Shown one piece after another: positions 1 through 8,660 of a DNA stretch of 15,695 nt. Origin of the DNA: Streptomyces sp. NRRL F-6492. GTDB lineage: Bacteria; Actinomycetota; Actinomycetes; Streptomycetales; Streptomycetaceae. The stretch spans positions 1-15,695 of the forward strand of contig NZ_LGEG01000021.1 of assembly GCF_001280125.1 (NCBI RefSeq), written 5' to 3'. The position numbers and the translations under genes are program-made. Position 1 is the first letter of the stretch. Each line of letters starts with the position of its first letter. The notes under the pieces were generated by a model that saw nothing but the letters and a program-made list of their open reading frames with translations, searched no databases and was not told the DNA's origin.

Positions 1-1496
1 AGGTGGAGCGGCGGCACCTGGCGTACTACCGGGAGCTGGCGCGCCGGACCGATCCGGAGCTGCGGGGGCCGGGGCAGGTCGCCGCCATCGCCCGCTTCGA
101 ACGGGAGCACGACAACCTGCGCGGCGCCCTGCGGGCCGCCGTGGCGCTCGGCGACGAGCAGGAGGTGCTCTGCCTCGTCCACTGCCTCAGCTGGTTCTGG
201 CAGCTGCGCAACCACCAGGTCGACGCCCGCACCTGGGCCGCCGAGGCCGCACGCCTGGGACCCGACCCGTTCGAGGAGCCCGTCCGGCCCGCGCGGCCGT
301 TCGACGGGCGGTGCGCCGACGTGCCGCCGCCGTGGACCGGCGAACGCCTCCGGGAGGCCCGGCGCGGCGGCCGGCTGTACGCGCTCGCCACCGAGGGCGG
401 CGCGGGTGCCACCGTCCTCGAACGCCCGGGGACCCGCGCCCGGCTCTCCGCCCTCGTCTCCGCGTACCGTCCCGGCCTGCCGCAGACCTGCCGGCAGCCG
501 GGCACCATGTGGTACTTCGCCCGCCTGATGACCGGAGAGCTCACCAGCCTCGACGAGACCCTCACCGAGATCGTCGGCGCCTGCCGCGACCAGGGCCCCG
601 GCTGGGACCTGGGCTTCGCCCTCCTCATGCGCGCCAAGCTCGCCGGCCGCGAGGCCGACGCCGAGGAGGCGCTCGCCCTCTTCGAGGCCGCCGGGGACGC
701 CTGGGGGATCGCGGAGTCCCTCGCCGCCCGGGGAGAGGCCTACGAGCAGACCGGCAGGCTCGCCGAGGCCGCCGCCGACTTCGAGCGGGCCACGGAGGCC
801 GCCGCCCGTGTCGGCGCGCGCTCCCAGGTGCCCGTCTTCACCGCGCGCCTGGCCGCCGTACGGCTCCGGCTCCGGCCCGGGGGCGACCCGGCGGCCGAAC
901 GGCTCCTGGTCGAGGCCGCGAACGAGGCGGGGGAGCGGGGCGCCGAGGCCGCCGGCGCCGGCCGGATGCTGCTCGTCCAGCACTACGGCCACACCGGACG
1001 CACCGGGCTCGCCCGCGCCCAGCTCACCCTCCTGGAGGGCGAGTTCGGGGAGGTCACCCCGTCGCTCTTCTGGGGCCTGGCCGGCGGGACGTGGGCGTGG
1101 CTCGACTGCCTGGACGGCGCCTACGACCGGGCCCTCGAACGGCTGGCCCGCGCCGTCGTGGACGTGGAGACCCTCGCCCACCTGGTCGCCCCGCACCTCG
1201 TCGTCGCCCAGTTCGGGACCGCCGCGTGGGCCCGCGGCGGGCGGGGCGGCCCGGGCGACGCCGAGACCGGGGCCCGGCTCCTCGGCGCGTACGACGCCCA
1301 CGCGGGCCCCGGCAGCGGCGGCTTCCGTCCCTTCACCTCGCAGACGGAGAGCCTGATCCGCACCCGCGCGGAGGCGGCCCTGCGCGCGGCCCTCGCCCCG
1401 GAGGCGTACGCCCGCCACCACGAGGAGGGGGCCGCCCTGTCCCCGAGGGCCGCCGCCGACCTCGTACGACGGCCCCGGGAGGCCCCGGACGCCTGA
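1..1496 (+). CDS. AfsR/SARP-type STAND transcriptional regulator, C-terminal part (5' truncated by window)
   Basis: The reading frame is already open at the window edge, so the true start lies outside; about 497 residues are visible. The first ~50 residues (HLAYYRELARRTDPEL, then FEREHDNLRGALRAAV) match the segment that follows the NB-ARC ATPase and winged helix in AfsR-like regulators. The rest is alanine-rich helical TPR-like sequence, for example LAARGEAYEQTGRLAEAAAD at about residue 240. Proteins of this group usually carry an N-terminal OmpR-type DNA-binding plus BTAD domain, a central ATPase and a C-terminal TPR sensor; only the sensor part is here. There is no LuxR-type helix-turn-helix at the C-terminus, which argues for the SARP/BTAD layout rather than the LAL (MalT-like) one. 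Function is inferred: an ATP-dependent activator, possibly of secondary metabolism. The target is unknown. Confidence 0.75.
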   Translation, partial: VERRHLAYYRELARRTDPELRGPGQVAAIARFEREHDNLRGALRAAVALGDEQEVLCLVHCLSWFWQLRNHQVDARTWAAEAARLGPDPFEEPVRPARPFDGRCADVPPPWTGERLREARRGGRLYALATEGGAGATVLERPGTRARLSALVSAYRPGLPQTCRQPGTMWYFARLMTGELTSLDETLTEIVGACRDQGPGWDLGFALLMRAKLAGREADAEEALALFEAAGDAWGIAESLAARGEAYEQTGRLAEAAADFERATEAAARVGARSQVPVFTARLAAVRLRLRPGGDPAAERLLVEAANEAGERGAEAAGAGRMLLVQHYGHTGRTGLARAQLTLLEGEFGEVTPSLFWGLAGGTWAWLDCLDGAYDRALERLARAVVDVETLAHLVAPHLVVAQFGTAAWARGGRGGPGDAETGARLLGAYDAHAGPGSGGFRPFTSQTESLIRTRAEAALRAALAPEAYARHHEEGAALSPRAAADLVRRPREAPDA

Positions 1497-1594
1497 CCGC
1501 CGGCCCGGACGCACGGCCCTCCTCCGGCCCCGGATGCGTTCTCGCCGACCGGACACCACAATGGCCAGTGCCGGACGAACACGTAGGAGGCGGC

Positions 1595-1795
1595 ATGAAC
1601 GCTGAGCCCGACAAGACGTCCCCGGGGGACTTCCCGACGCCCGACCGGCTGCTGCACGCCGGATCGGAGGGGGAGTTCACGGCGGAGGACCTGGTCCTCG
1701 CCTCCGGCCGTGACGTGACCCCGAAGAACCTCGCCTGGGCGGAACGCCGGATGGCGGAGAAGGGGCGCGCTTCCATGGACGAGCTCCTGCCCTAG
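1595..1795 (+). CDS. small conserved-type hypothetical protein, 66 aa
   Basis: The ATG is preceded by a strong ribosome-binding site, AGGAGG at 1585-1590, four bases upstream, which fixes this start over the longer open frame that runs back through the regulator gene. The product is short, charged and without membrane segments or cysteines. Its C-terminal half (EDLVLASGRDVTPKNLAWAE, then RRMAEKG and ELLP) looks like a family of small actinobacterial proteins of unknown function that combine a 'LASGRDxTPxNLxWAxR' stretch with a terminal 'LLP'; this is from memory, not a search. It lies 98 bases after the regulator gene. No convincing promoter was seen, so it may have its own weak promoter or be read through. 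Its TAG stop is formed at the junction with a mobile element; without the element the stop would be TAA at the same codon, so the protein is intact. Confidence 0.75.
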   Translation: MNAEPDKTSPGDFPTPDRLLHAGSEGEFTAEDLVLASGRDVTPKNLAWAERRMAEKGRASMDELLP

Positions 1796-1959
1796 GGGGT
1801 GTCCGGAAGGTCCTGTGCAGTGTCCGCGGTGTCCGGTGCGTGCGGTCGGCACGCCGGGGGGAAGCGCTCGTACTGGGCGTACTCGGGCTTTCGCCCGGTG
1901 TGGCGAGAGTGCGTGCCGGGCGCCGTGGGCGCCGTGCGGGACCTTCCGGACACCCCCTA
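1793..1959. mobile_element. MITE-like element with 19-bp perfect terminal inverted repeats and TA target duplication
   Basis: The ends are perfect inverted repeats. The left end reads TA then GGGGGTGTCCGGAAGGTCC (1793-1813); the right end is its exact reverse complement (1939-1959). Taking TA as the target duplication, the element is 1795-1957, 163 bp. The interior (1814-1938) has no credible coding frame, but it has two further GTGTCCG copies near the left end (about 1820-1836), an 8-bp inverted pair CGGCACGC (1847-1854) / GCGTGCCG (1911-1918), and a CGGGC-TTTC-GCCCG hairpin (1884-1897). A TA duplication fits IS630/Tc1-mariner elements or some IS5 groups; the parent family is not determined. 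With no transposase inside, it would have to be mobilised in trans. It sits exactly at the stop codon of the small gene and ahead of that gene's terminator hairpin. Confidence 0.75.
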
Positions 1960-1969
1960 AGGCCGTTTC

Positions 1970-2015
1970 CCCCGGCCCCGGCCCGTACGGACCCCGCTCC
2001 GGGCCGGGGCCGGGG
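1970..2015. terminator. bidirectional terminator hairpin between convergent genes
   Basis: A perfect 16-bp inverted repeat has arms at 1970-1985 and 2000-2015, starting CCCCGGCCCC and closing with a 14-nt loop. There is no U tract on either side, which is common for Streptomyces terminators. It lies between the plus-strand small gene and the minus-strand rhodanese gene, so it can serve both. Before the MITE inserted, its left arm would have begun about 10 bases after the small gene's stop. Confidence 0.75.
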
Positions 2016-2069
2016 TGCGTCCGGGGGAGGCTCGCGGCGGCCGGACCGGGCGCCCCCGGCCCCGTGGCC

Positions 2070-2645
2070 TCAGCGGCCGCGCAGTGCGGCGAGGGTCGCT
2101 TCGAGGTCGGCGGGACGGGAGCGGTTGTGGGGCAGCTTGCCGAGCACGGCGGCCATGCCGCAGGTGTCGGTCACGGCGGAGAGGACGAGACCGGCGGCGA
2201 TGCCCGCGGAGAGCAGCTGGAAGGCCGGGTGGACGAGCAGGCCGAGGAGCAGCCCGAGGAGGACGACGGCGCCGGCGGTGAGGCGGACCTGCCGCTCCAT
2301 GGCCCAGGAGGCGCGCGGGCCGCCCTCCGGGCGGTGCAGGTCGTGGCCCCCGGCGGCCCAGGCGCCGGTGCCGCCGGCGAGCGTGGCGGCGGTGACGCCG
2401 TGCGCGGCGAGGGTCCGGCAGGCGTTCTCCGAGCGGGCGCCGGAGGCGCAGACCACCAGGACCTCCCCGCGGTCGGCGGCCCCGCGGATCTCGGGCAGGG
2501 CGTCCTCGATCCGGTCCAGGGGGACGCTGAGCGCGCCGGGCAGGTGGCCGCTCGCGAACTCGCCCGGGGTGCGCACGTCGATCACGGTCAGCTCGTGCAG
2601 GCGGGTGCGCGCCTCGTCGGTGCCGAGGGCGGTGGGCGTGGTCAT
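2070..2645 (-). CDS. rhodanese-domain membrane protein with DUF2892 (YgaP-like)
   Basis: The product is 191 aa. Residues ~8-105 form a rhodanese domain: VIDVRTPGEFASGHLPGALS near the start and the active-site loop CASGAR with catalytic Cys66 and Arg71. Residues ~115-165 form a hydrophobic hairpin (AGAVVLLGLLLGLLVHPAFQ, then LLSAGIAAGLVLSAV) typical of DUF2892, followed by a Cys in DTCGMAAVLGKLPHNR. This order matches YgaP-type inner-membrane sulfurtransferases, which move sulfane sulfur from thiosulfate or persulfides at the cytoplasmic face of the membrane. The ATG at 2645 is preceded by AGGAACC about 10 bases upstream. A CsoR/CstR-like palindrome overlaps the promoter, suggesting induction by persulfide or copper. 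It converges with the small gene across a shared hairpin. Confidence 0.9.
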   Translation of the reverse strand: MTTPTALGTDEARTRLHELTVIDVRTPGEFASGHLPGALSVPLDRIEDALPEIRGAADRGEVLVVCASGARSENACRTLAAHGVTAATLAGGTGAWAAGGHDLHRPEGGPRASWAMERQVRLTAGAVVLLGLLLGLLVHPAFQLLSAGIAAGLVLSAVTDTCGMAAVLGKLPHNRSRPADLEATLAALRGR

Positions 2646-2693
2646 GGGGGAGGTGGTTCCTTGTCTGTCGGCGGGGCCCGCGCGGGCGGAGCC

Positions 2694-2711
2694 ATTTTAC
2701 CCCCGGGGGTA
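2694..2711 (-). promoter_or_regulatory. CsoR/CstR-family-like operator overlapping the -10 of the rhodanese gene
   Basis: TACCCCCGGGGGTA at 2698-2711 is a perfect 14-bp palindrome 52 bp upstream of the rhodanese start. On the minus strand it runs into TAAAAT (2699-2694), a good -10 hexamer, so a bound protein would block RNA polymerase. Known operators of the DUF156 (CsoR/RcnR/CstR) family are G/C tracts flanked by TA, and CstR-type members regulate rhodanese genes. No recognisable -35 was found. The regulator gene is not in the window. Confidence 0.65.
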
Positions 2712-2890
2712 TTGCGGGAGTGTTGCCGGAGTGTGTGGCGGTGCCGGCCTCGTCCAGGGAGGCTCCGCCCCGGCGGCGACGGAACCCGTGCCGCGGGCCG
2801 GTTCCGGTTGCGGCGGCGCGGCTTCGCGGAACCCTGGAAGGAACCACGGTCGGACCCGGACGGAGAAGGAACGGGAAGTGGGTGGGCAGC

Positions 2891-3061
2891 ATGGAGGCCG
2901 CCGTCTTTCAGGGGCCGGGCGCCGTCGCCCGGCGGCACGTCCCCGGTTCGGGCGCCGGGGATCCCGGGGACCGGGTCCTGATCCCGTGCGTCACGGCCCG
3001 CGGCCGCTGCCGCCTCCGCCGCGAAGGGGACCGGATCCCCGGCCCCCCGGCCGCCGCATGA
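2891..3061 (+). pseudogene. remnant of a zinc-dependent alcohol dehydrogenase, internally deleted
   Basis: This 56-codon frame begins MEAAVFQGPGAVARRHVP, close to the N-terminus of zinc alcohol dehydrogenases (typically MKALVFxGPGxxxxxxVPDP). After the shared word PGD it passes directly to RVLIPCVTARGRCRLRREG, which resembles the structural-zinc stretch GDRVLxxCxxxCGxCxxCxxG normally found some 60 residues later. Two of the expected structural cysteines are replaced by Arg. The catalytic-zinc segment (CGTDLH) and the whole Rossmann domain are absent, so it cannot be a working enzyme. The deletion probably ran between two PGD-coding words such as CCCGGGGAC. Its TGA overlaps the ATG of the HAD gene (ATGA, 3058-3061). 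It could also be an unrelated leader peptide; the homology is from memory of the family. Confidence 0.55.
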
Positions 3062-3825
3062 GCGGGCGCCGCGAGGGCCCTCCGCCGCCCCGGGCCGTCG
3101 TCCTCGACACCGACGGCGTCCTCCTCGACTCCGCCACCGCGCACGCGGCGGCGTGGAAGACCGCGTTCGACGCCTGCCTCGCCGGACGGGCGACCGGCGA
3201 CGCGGCGCCGTTCGACGCGGACGCCGAGTACCGCCGCTTCGTCGACGGCAGGTCGCGCCACGACGGGGCGGAGGCGTTCCTGACCGCCCGCGGCATCCGC
3301 CTCCCGCCCGGAAGCCCCGGCGACCCGCCCGGCCGCGACACCGTGTGGGCGGTCGCGGCCCGCAAGGAGGCGGAGTTCCGGAAAGCCCTGGCCGCCGGGG
3401 CGGTCGCCGCCTTCCCCGACGCGGCGGAGGCGCTCACGGCCCTGCGCGCGCTCCGCGTCCCGTGCGCCGCCGTCTCGGCGTCCCGCCACGCCCGGACGCT
3501 CCTCGCGGACACCGGCCTCGACCGGCTCCTCGCGGACGTCGTGGACGGCGTGGACGCCGCCCGGCTCGCCCTCCCCGGAAAGCCGGACCCGGCGCTCTTC
3601 CTCCACGCGGCCGCCCGCCTGGGCACCCGCCCCGGCGACACCGCCGTGGTCGAGGACGCGCTCGCCGGGGTACGGGCGGCCCGCCGGGGCGGCTTCGACC
3701 CCGTCGTCGGCCTCGACCGCGCACCGAACGGGCGCGGCACGGCCGCCCTGCGCGAGGAGGGCGCCGACACGGTGGTCCCCGACCTCGTGACGCTGGTCCG
3801 GGAGACGTGGGGCGGGCGGCCGTGA
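3058..3825 (+). CDS. HAD-superfamily hydrolase, beta-phosphoglucomutase-like
   Basis: The product is 255 aa, the usual size for subfamily IA HAD proteins. Motif I is LDTDGVLLDS (nucleophile Asp17, acid/base Asp19), motif II is the Ser in AVSASRHA, motif III is the Lys of GKPDPALF, and motif IV is VVEDALAGVRAA. The HAAAWK stretch after motif I in the cap region is typical of beta-phosphoglucomutases, which interconvert beta-glucose 1-phosphate and glucose 6-phosphate through a phospho-aspartate. The GH65 phosphorylase 34 bases downstream makes exactly that substrate, which supports the call; a generic sugar-phosphate phosphatase is the alternative. There is no Shine-Dalgarno before the ATG, and the start overlaps the stop of the ADH remnant, so translation is probably coupled to it. 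Confidence 0.85.
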   Translation: MSGRREGPPPPRAVVLDTDGVLLDSATAHAAAWKTAFDACLAGRATGDAAPFDADAEYRRFVDGRSRHDGAEAFLTARGIRLPPGSPGDPPGRDTVWAVAARKEAEFRKALAAGAVAAFPDAAEALTALRALRVPCAAVSASRHARTLLADTGLDRLLADVVDGVDAARLALPGKPDPALFLHAAARLGTRPGDTAVVEDALAGVRAARRGGFDPVVGLDRAPNGRGTAALREEGADTVVPDLVTLVRETWGGRP

Positions 3826-3859
3826 CCACGCCGGTACGCGGGACGCGGGCCGGGCGGCC

Positions 3860-6250
3860 ATGACCACGGACTGGACGTGGACCTACGACCGCTACGACCC
3901 GGCGCGCGAGCGGCTCGTCGAGTCGCTCTGCACGCTCGGCAACGGCAGGTTCGCCACCCGGGGCTCCGCACCCGAGTGTCCGGCGGGGCCCGTCCACTAC
4001 CCGGGCACCTACCTGGCCGGCTGCTACGACCGGCGCACCTCGGCCGTCGCCGGCCGGCGGGTCGAGAACGAGGACATGGTCAACCTCCCCGACTGGACGC
4101 GCCTGCGCTACCGCTGCCTCCCGGACGGCGGGCCGCCCGGCCCCTGGCTGACGCCCGACTCCCCGGACCTGCGCCACTACGGCGTACGGCTCGACCTGCG
4201 GGCGGGGACGCTCGTCCGGCACCTGTTCTTCCGGGACGCGGACGGGCGCGGACTGCGCGTCGGCCACACCCGGATCGTGCACATGGGGGACCCCCGCCTC
4301 GCGGCCCAGCGCAGCACGTTCCGCGCCTACGGCTGGACCGGCGCCGTCGAGGTGGAGTCCGTCCTCGACGGCGCGGTCGTCAACGCGGGGGTGGAGCGGT
4401 ACCGGAAGCTGGAGGGCCGCCACCTCACGGACCACCGGAGCGGATTCGCGTCCGGCGGGACCGCCTGGCTCTCCTGCCGCACCGCCGACCCGGACCTCCG
4501 CCTCGCCCTGGCCGTCCGCACGGACACCCGCCCCGAGACGCCCGCCGGGGGGACGGCCACGCCGACCGGCACCGTCCGGACGTACCGTCTGCCGGTCGGC
4601 CCCCGCCGCCCGGCGACGCTGGTGAAGACCCTGGCCCTGCGCACCTCGGCGGACCGGCCGGACGGCGACCCGCGCACGGAGGCCTGCCACGACGTCGCCC
4701 GGGCGCCCGCCTTCCCCCGGCTCCTGGCCACCCAGGAGGCGTCCTGGCGGAGCCTCTGGGAGCAGGGCGAGCTGCACGTCCCCGGGGAGGTGGGCCGCAT
4801 CCTGCGCCTCCACCTGTTCCACCTGCTCCAGACGCTCTCCCCGCACACGGCGGAGCTCGACGTCGGCGTCCCCGCCCGGGGGCTGCACGGCGAGGCGTAC
4901 CGGGGACACGTCTTCTGGGACGAGCTGTTCGTCCTGCCCCATCTGAACCTCCACTTCCCCGAAGTGGCCCGGGCCCTGCTCCTGTACCGCCACCGGCGGC
5001 TCCCGGCCGCCCGCGCGGCGGCGCGCCGGATCGGCGCCGCGGGCGCCGTCTACCCGTGGCAGAGCGCGAGCTCGGGCCGGGAGGAGACCCAGCAGCTGCA
5101 CCTCAACCCCCGCTCGGGGCGCTGGCTCCCCGACCGCTCGCACCTCCAGCGCCACGTGGGCTCGGCCGTCGCGTACAACGTGTGGCGGTACGCGCAGGCC
5201 ACCGGCGACCGGGGTTTCCTGCACGCCGAGGGGGCCGAGACGCTGCTGGAGATCGCCCGCCACTGGGCCGGCGCCGCCGACTTCGACCCGGCCCTGGGGC
5301 GCTACCGGATCCGCGGGATCATGGGCCCCGACGAGTACCACGACGGCTACCCCGACGCCTCGGTCCCGGGCATCGACGACAACGCCTACACCAACGCGAC
5401 CGCCGCCTGGGTCCTGGCGCGCGGCCTCGACCTCCTGGCCGAACTGCCCGGCGCCCGCCGGGCGGAGCTGACGGAGGAGCTGTCGCTCGACGACGAGGAG
5501 CTGTCCCGGTGGGAGGACGTCTCCCGCCGCCTCCACATCCCGTTCCACCGAGGAGTGATCAGCCAGTTCGAGGGCTACGGCGACCTGGCCGAGCTCGACT
5601 GGGAGGCGTACCGGGCGCGGTACGGCGACATCCGCAGGCTCGACCGGATCCTGGAGGCGGAGGGCGACACGGTCAACCGCTACCAGGCCTCCAAGCAGGC
5701 CGACACGCTCATGCTCGGGTACCTCTTCCGGCCCGCCGAGCTGTACGGCCTCCTCGCCCGGCTCGGCCACCGCCTCGACGACGACGTCTGGCGCGCCACC
5801 GTCGCGTACCACCTGCGGCGCACCAGCCACGGCTCGACGCTCAGCAGCCTCGTCCACGGCTGGGTGATCGCCCGGCAGAAGGGCGCCGACGCCTGGCGGT
5901 ACTGCGAGGAGGCCCTGCTCGGCGACGTGGCCGACCTGCAGGGCGGGACGACCGGCGAGGGCATCCACCTGGGGGCGATGGCGGGCACGGTCGACCTCGT
6001 GGAGCGCGGGATCACGGGCCTGGAGGCCGGCCCGGAGGGGCTCCGCGTGGAACCGGTGGCCCTGGCGCAGATCCCCCGGTTCGCCTTCACGATCTGCCTC
6101 CACGGCCACCGGGGAGTACGCGTGCGCGTGCTCCCCGGACGACTGGCCGTCCGCGTGCCCGCCTCGTCCCGGAACTCGCTCGCCGTCGCCCTGCCGGGCG
6201 AGCGCCGGTACGTCCTCGCGCCGGGGGAGGAACGCTGGTTCAGGCTGTGA
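3860..6250 (+). CDS. glycoside hydrolase family 65 disaccharide phosphorylase
   Basis: The product is 796 aa, the normal GH65 length. The N-terminal beta-sandwich begins with [19 protein letters not shown]. The (alpha/alpha)6 catalytic domain contains [13 protein letters not shown], the catalytic acid Glu492 in [14 protein letters not shown], the phosphate-site word KQADTLML (Lys612-Gln613), and HGSTLS at 657-662. GH65 enzymes are inverting phosphorylases that split maltose, trehalose, kojibiose or related alpha-glucosides with phosphate into beta-glucose 1-phosphate plus a sugar; the exact substrate cannot be read from sequence alone. No signal peptide, so cytoplasmic. The ATG lies 34 bases after the HAD gene with only a weak ribosome-binding site, so the two are probably one transcript. 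Its last 11 bases overlap the end of the convergent phosphoketolase gene. Confidence 0.92.
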   Translation: MTTDWTWTYDRYDPARERLVESLCTLGNGRFATRGSAPECPAGPVHYPGTYLAGCYDRRTSAVAGRRVENEDMVNLPDWTRLRYRCLPDGGPPGPWLTPDSPDLRHYGVRLDLRAGTLVRHLFFRDADGRGLRVGHTRIVHMGDPRLAAQRSTFRAYGWTGAVEVESVLDGAVVNAGVERYRKLEGRHLTDHRSGFASGGTAWLSCRTADPDLRLALAVRTDTRPETPAGGTATPTGTVRTYRLPVGPRRPATLVKTLALRTSADRPDGDPRTEACHDVARAPAFPRLLATQEASWRSLWEQGELHVPGEVGRILRLHLFHLLQTLSPHTAELDVGVPARGLHGEAYRGHVFWDELFVLPHLNLHFPEVARALLLYRHRRLPAARAAARRIGAAGAVYPWQSASSGREETQQLHLNPRSGRWLPDRSHLQRHVGSAVAYNVWRYAQATGDRGFLHAEGAETLLEIARHWAGAADFDPALGRYRIRGIMGPDEYHDGYPDASVPGIDDNAYTNATAAWVLARGLDLLAELPGARRAELTEELSLDDEELSRWEDVSRRLHIPFHRGVISQFEGYGDLAELDWEAYRARYGDIRRLDRILEAEGDTVNRYQASKQADTLMLGYLFRPAELYGLLARLGHRLDDDVWRATVAYHLRRTSHGSTLSSLVHGWVIARQKGADAWRYCEEALLGDVADLQGGTTGEGIHLGAMAGTVDLVERGITGLEAGPEGLRVEPVALAQIPRFAFTICLHGHRGVRVRVLPGRLAVRVPASSRNSLAVALPGERRYVLAPGEERWFRL

Positions 6251-8648
6251 GCCCCGGACCGCCGGCCCCCGTCCAGGTCCAGTCGGCGACCTCGGGCATG
6301 TCGGTGCCGTGCTCCCGGATCCAGGAGTGGTGGCGGGTCCGGGCGTCCGCCATGGCCTGCCGCACCCCCACGGCCCGCACGCCCAGACCGGGCACGCGGT
6401 CGATGACGTCCATCACCAGGCGGTAGCGGTCGAGGTCGTTGCGCACGACCATGTCGAAGGGGGTCGTGGTGGTGCCCATCTCCTTGTAGCCCCGCACGTG
6501 CAGGTTCGCGTGCCCGGTCCGGCGGTAGGCCAGCCGGTGCACCAGCCAGGGGTAGCCGTGGTAGCCGAAGACCACCGGCCGGTCCGTGGTGAACAGCGCG
6601 TCGTACTCCCCGTCGGTCATGCCGTGCGGGTGCTCCTCGTGGGGCATGAGCCGCGTCATGTCGACCACGTTCACCACCCGGACCGTCAGGTCGGGCAGGT
6701 GGAGCCGCAGCAGGCTCGCCGCCGCCAGCACCTCCTGGGTCGGCACGTCACCGGCGCAGGCGAGGACCACGTCCGGCTCGCGCGTGCCGTCCTCGGTGCC
6801 CGCCCACTCCCACACCCCGGCGCCCCGGGCGCAGTGGGCGCGGGCCTCCTCCAGGGAGAGCCAGTCGAAGCAGGGCTGCTTGCCGGCGACGATCACGTTG
6901 ACGTAGTCGCGGCTGCGCAGCGCGTGGTCGGCGACGGACAGCAGGGTGTTGGCGTCCGGCGGCAGGTAGACGCGGACGACCTCGGGGCTCTTGTTGAGCA
7001 CGTGGTCCACGAAGCCCGGGTCCTGGTGCGAGAAGCCGTTGTGGTCCTGCCGCCACACGTGCGAGGTCAGCAGGTAGTTGAGCGAGGCGATCGGCGCCCG
7101 CCACGGCAGGGCGCGCGAGGCCCGCAGCCACTTGATGTGCTGGTTGACCATGGAGTCGACGATGTGGACGAACGCCTCGTAGCAGGAGAAGAGCCCGTGG
7201 CGGCCGGTGAGCAGGTACCCCTCCAGCCAGCCCTGACAGGTGTGCTCGGAGAGGATCTCCATCACGCGCCCGTGCCGGTCGAGGTGCTCGTCGGTCTTCA
7301 GGAGCGGTTCCTGCCAGGCCTTGCCGCTGGCCCCGTACACCGCCTGGAGGCGGTTCGACGCCGTCTCGTCGGGGCCGACGAGCCGGAAGTCGCGCCGGTC
7401 GGCGGTGGCGGCCATGACGGCCTCCAGGAGGTCCCCGAGGACACCGGTCGGCTCGTGCTGGGTGGCGCCCGGCTCCTCCACCGGCACGGCGAAGCGCTCC
7501 AGGGGCGGTACGGGCAGGTCCCGCCGCAGCAGGCCGCCGTTGGCGTGCGGGGTGGCGCCGAGGCGGCGCTCGCCGTCCGGCACGCAGGCCAGCACCCGCG
7601 CGGACGGCGTGCCGTCGTCGCCGAACAGCTCCTCGGGGCGGTACGAGCGCAGCCACGCCTCCAGCTGTGCGCGGTGCTCCGCGTTCTCCCGCACGCCCGG
7701 CAGGGGCACCTGGTGGGCGCGCCAGGTGCCCTCGACGGGCAGCCCGTCGACCTCCTCCGGGCCGGTCCAGCCCTTCGGGGTGCGCAGGACGATCACCGGC
7801 CACCTCGGCCGCTCGGCGGACCCGCCGTCGCGGGCCCCGCGCTGGATGTCCCGGACGCGGTCGAGGGCCGTGTCCATCGCCTCCGCCATCGCGCGGTGCA
7901 CCCGGCGCGGGTCGTCGCCCGTCACGTACAGGGGGTCGTGGCCGTAGCCCCGCAGGAGCTCGTCGAGCTCCTTCTCGGGGAGCCGCGCGAGCACGGTGGG
8001 GTTCGCGATCTTGTAGCCGTTGAGGTGGAGGACCGGCAGGACGGCCCCGTCGTGGACGGGGTCGAGGAACTTGTTCGCGTGCCAGGACGCGGCGAGCGGC
8101 CCCGTCTCCGCCTCGCCGTCGCCGATGACGCAGGCCACCAGGAGGCCGGGGTTGTCGAGGGCGGCGCCGTACGCGTGCGAGAGGGAGTAGCCCAGCTCGC
8201 CGCCCTCGTGGATCGAGCCCGGCGTCTCGGGCGCCACGTGGCTCGGCACCCCGCCGGGGAAGGAGAACTGCCGGAACAGCCGGGCCATGCCCTCCTCGTC
8301 CCGGCTCACGTCCGGGTAGACCTCGCTGTAGCTGCCCTCCAGCCAGGAGTTGGCGAGCACGGCCGGACCGCCGTGCCCGGGCCCCCAGACGCACAGGGCG
8401 TCCAGGCCGCGGTTGCGGATCACCCGGTTGAGGTGGGTGTGCACGAGGTTGAGCCCCGGGGACGTGCCCCAGTGCCCGAGCAGCCGGGGCTTGATGTGCT
8501 CCGGCTCCAGGGGTTCGCGCAGCAGCGGGTTGTCCATCAGGTAGATCTGCCCGACGGCGAGGTAGTTGGCCGCCCGCCAGTGCGCGTCGAGCGCGTCGAG
8601 CTCCTCGTCGGTCAGGGGCGTGCCGTCCGAGCGCTTGTTCCTGCGCAT
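6240..8648 (-). CDS. xfp: xylulose-5-phosphate/fructose-6-phosphate phosphoketolase
   Basis: The product is 802 aa, matching bacterial phosphoketolases. This thiamine-diphosphate enzyme cleaves xylulose 5-phosphate or fructose 6-phosphate with phosphate to acetyl phosphate plus glyceraldehyde 3-phosphate or erythrose 4-phosphate. Signatures: [18 protein letters not shown] (His59), GPGHGGP (89-95), the cofactor/Mg motif GDGEAETG (176-183) with the following NGYKIANPT, and [18 protein letters not shown] in the central domain. The ATG at 8648 follows an excellent ribosome-binding site (GGAGGAG, four bases upstream on the minus strand); the frame stays open a further 219 bases upstream but that extension is Arg-rich and unlike the family. 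Tail-to-tail with GH65. It would feed acetyl phosphate from hexose phosphate made by the neighbouring phosphorylase and mutase. Confidence 0.96.
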   Translation of the reverse strand: MRRNKRSDGTPLTDEELDALDAHWRAANYLAVGQIYLMDNPLLREPLEPEHIKPRLLGHWGTSPGLNLVHTHLNRVIRNRGLDALCVWGPGHGGPAVLANSWLEGSYSEVYPDVSRDEEGMARLFRQFSFPGGVPSHVAPETPGSIHEGGELGYSLSHAYGAALDNPGLLVACVIGDGEAETGPLAASWHANKFLDPVHDGAVLPVLHLNGYKIANPTVLARLPEKELDELLRGYGHDPLYVTGDDPRRVHRAMAEAMDTALDRVRDIQRGARDGGSAERPRWPVIVLRTPKGWTGPEEVDGLPVEGTWRAHQVPLPGVRENAEHRAQLEAWLRSYRPEELFGDDGTPSARVLACVPDGERRLGATPHANGGLLRRDLPVPPLERFAVPVEEPGATQHEPTGVLGDLLEAVMAATADRRDFRLVGPDETASNRLQAVYGASGKAWQEPLLKTDEHLDRHGRVMEILSEHTCQGWLEGYLLTGRHGLFSCYEAFVHIVDSMVNQHIKWLRASRALPWRAPIASLNYLLTSHVWRQDHNGFSHQDPGFVDHVLNKSPEVVRVYLPPDANTLLSVADHALRSRDYVNVIVAGKQPCFDWLSLEEARAHCARGAGVWEWAGTEDGTREPDVVLACAGDVPTQEVLAAASLLRLHLPDLTVRVVNVVDMTRLMPHEEHPHGMTDGEYDALFTTDRPVVFGYHGYPWLVHRLAYRRTGHANLHVRGYKEMGTTTTPFDMVVRNDLDRYRLVMDVIDRVPGLGVRAVGVRQAMADARTRHHSWIREHGTDMPEVADWTWTGAGGPGLTA

Positions 8649-8660
8649 GTCTCCTCCGTC

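Noticed and set aside
1539..1562. promoter TTCTCG ... CACAAT for the small gene
   Set aside because: The spacing between the hexamers is only about 12 bp, too short for a sigma-70-type promoter.
3434..6109. 891-codon minus-strand open frame opposite the HAD and GH65 genes
   Set aside because: It is antisense to two well-supported genes, has no recognisable motifs, and such frames are expected by chance at this GC content.
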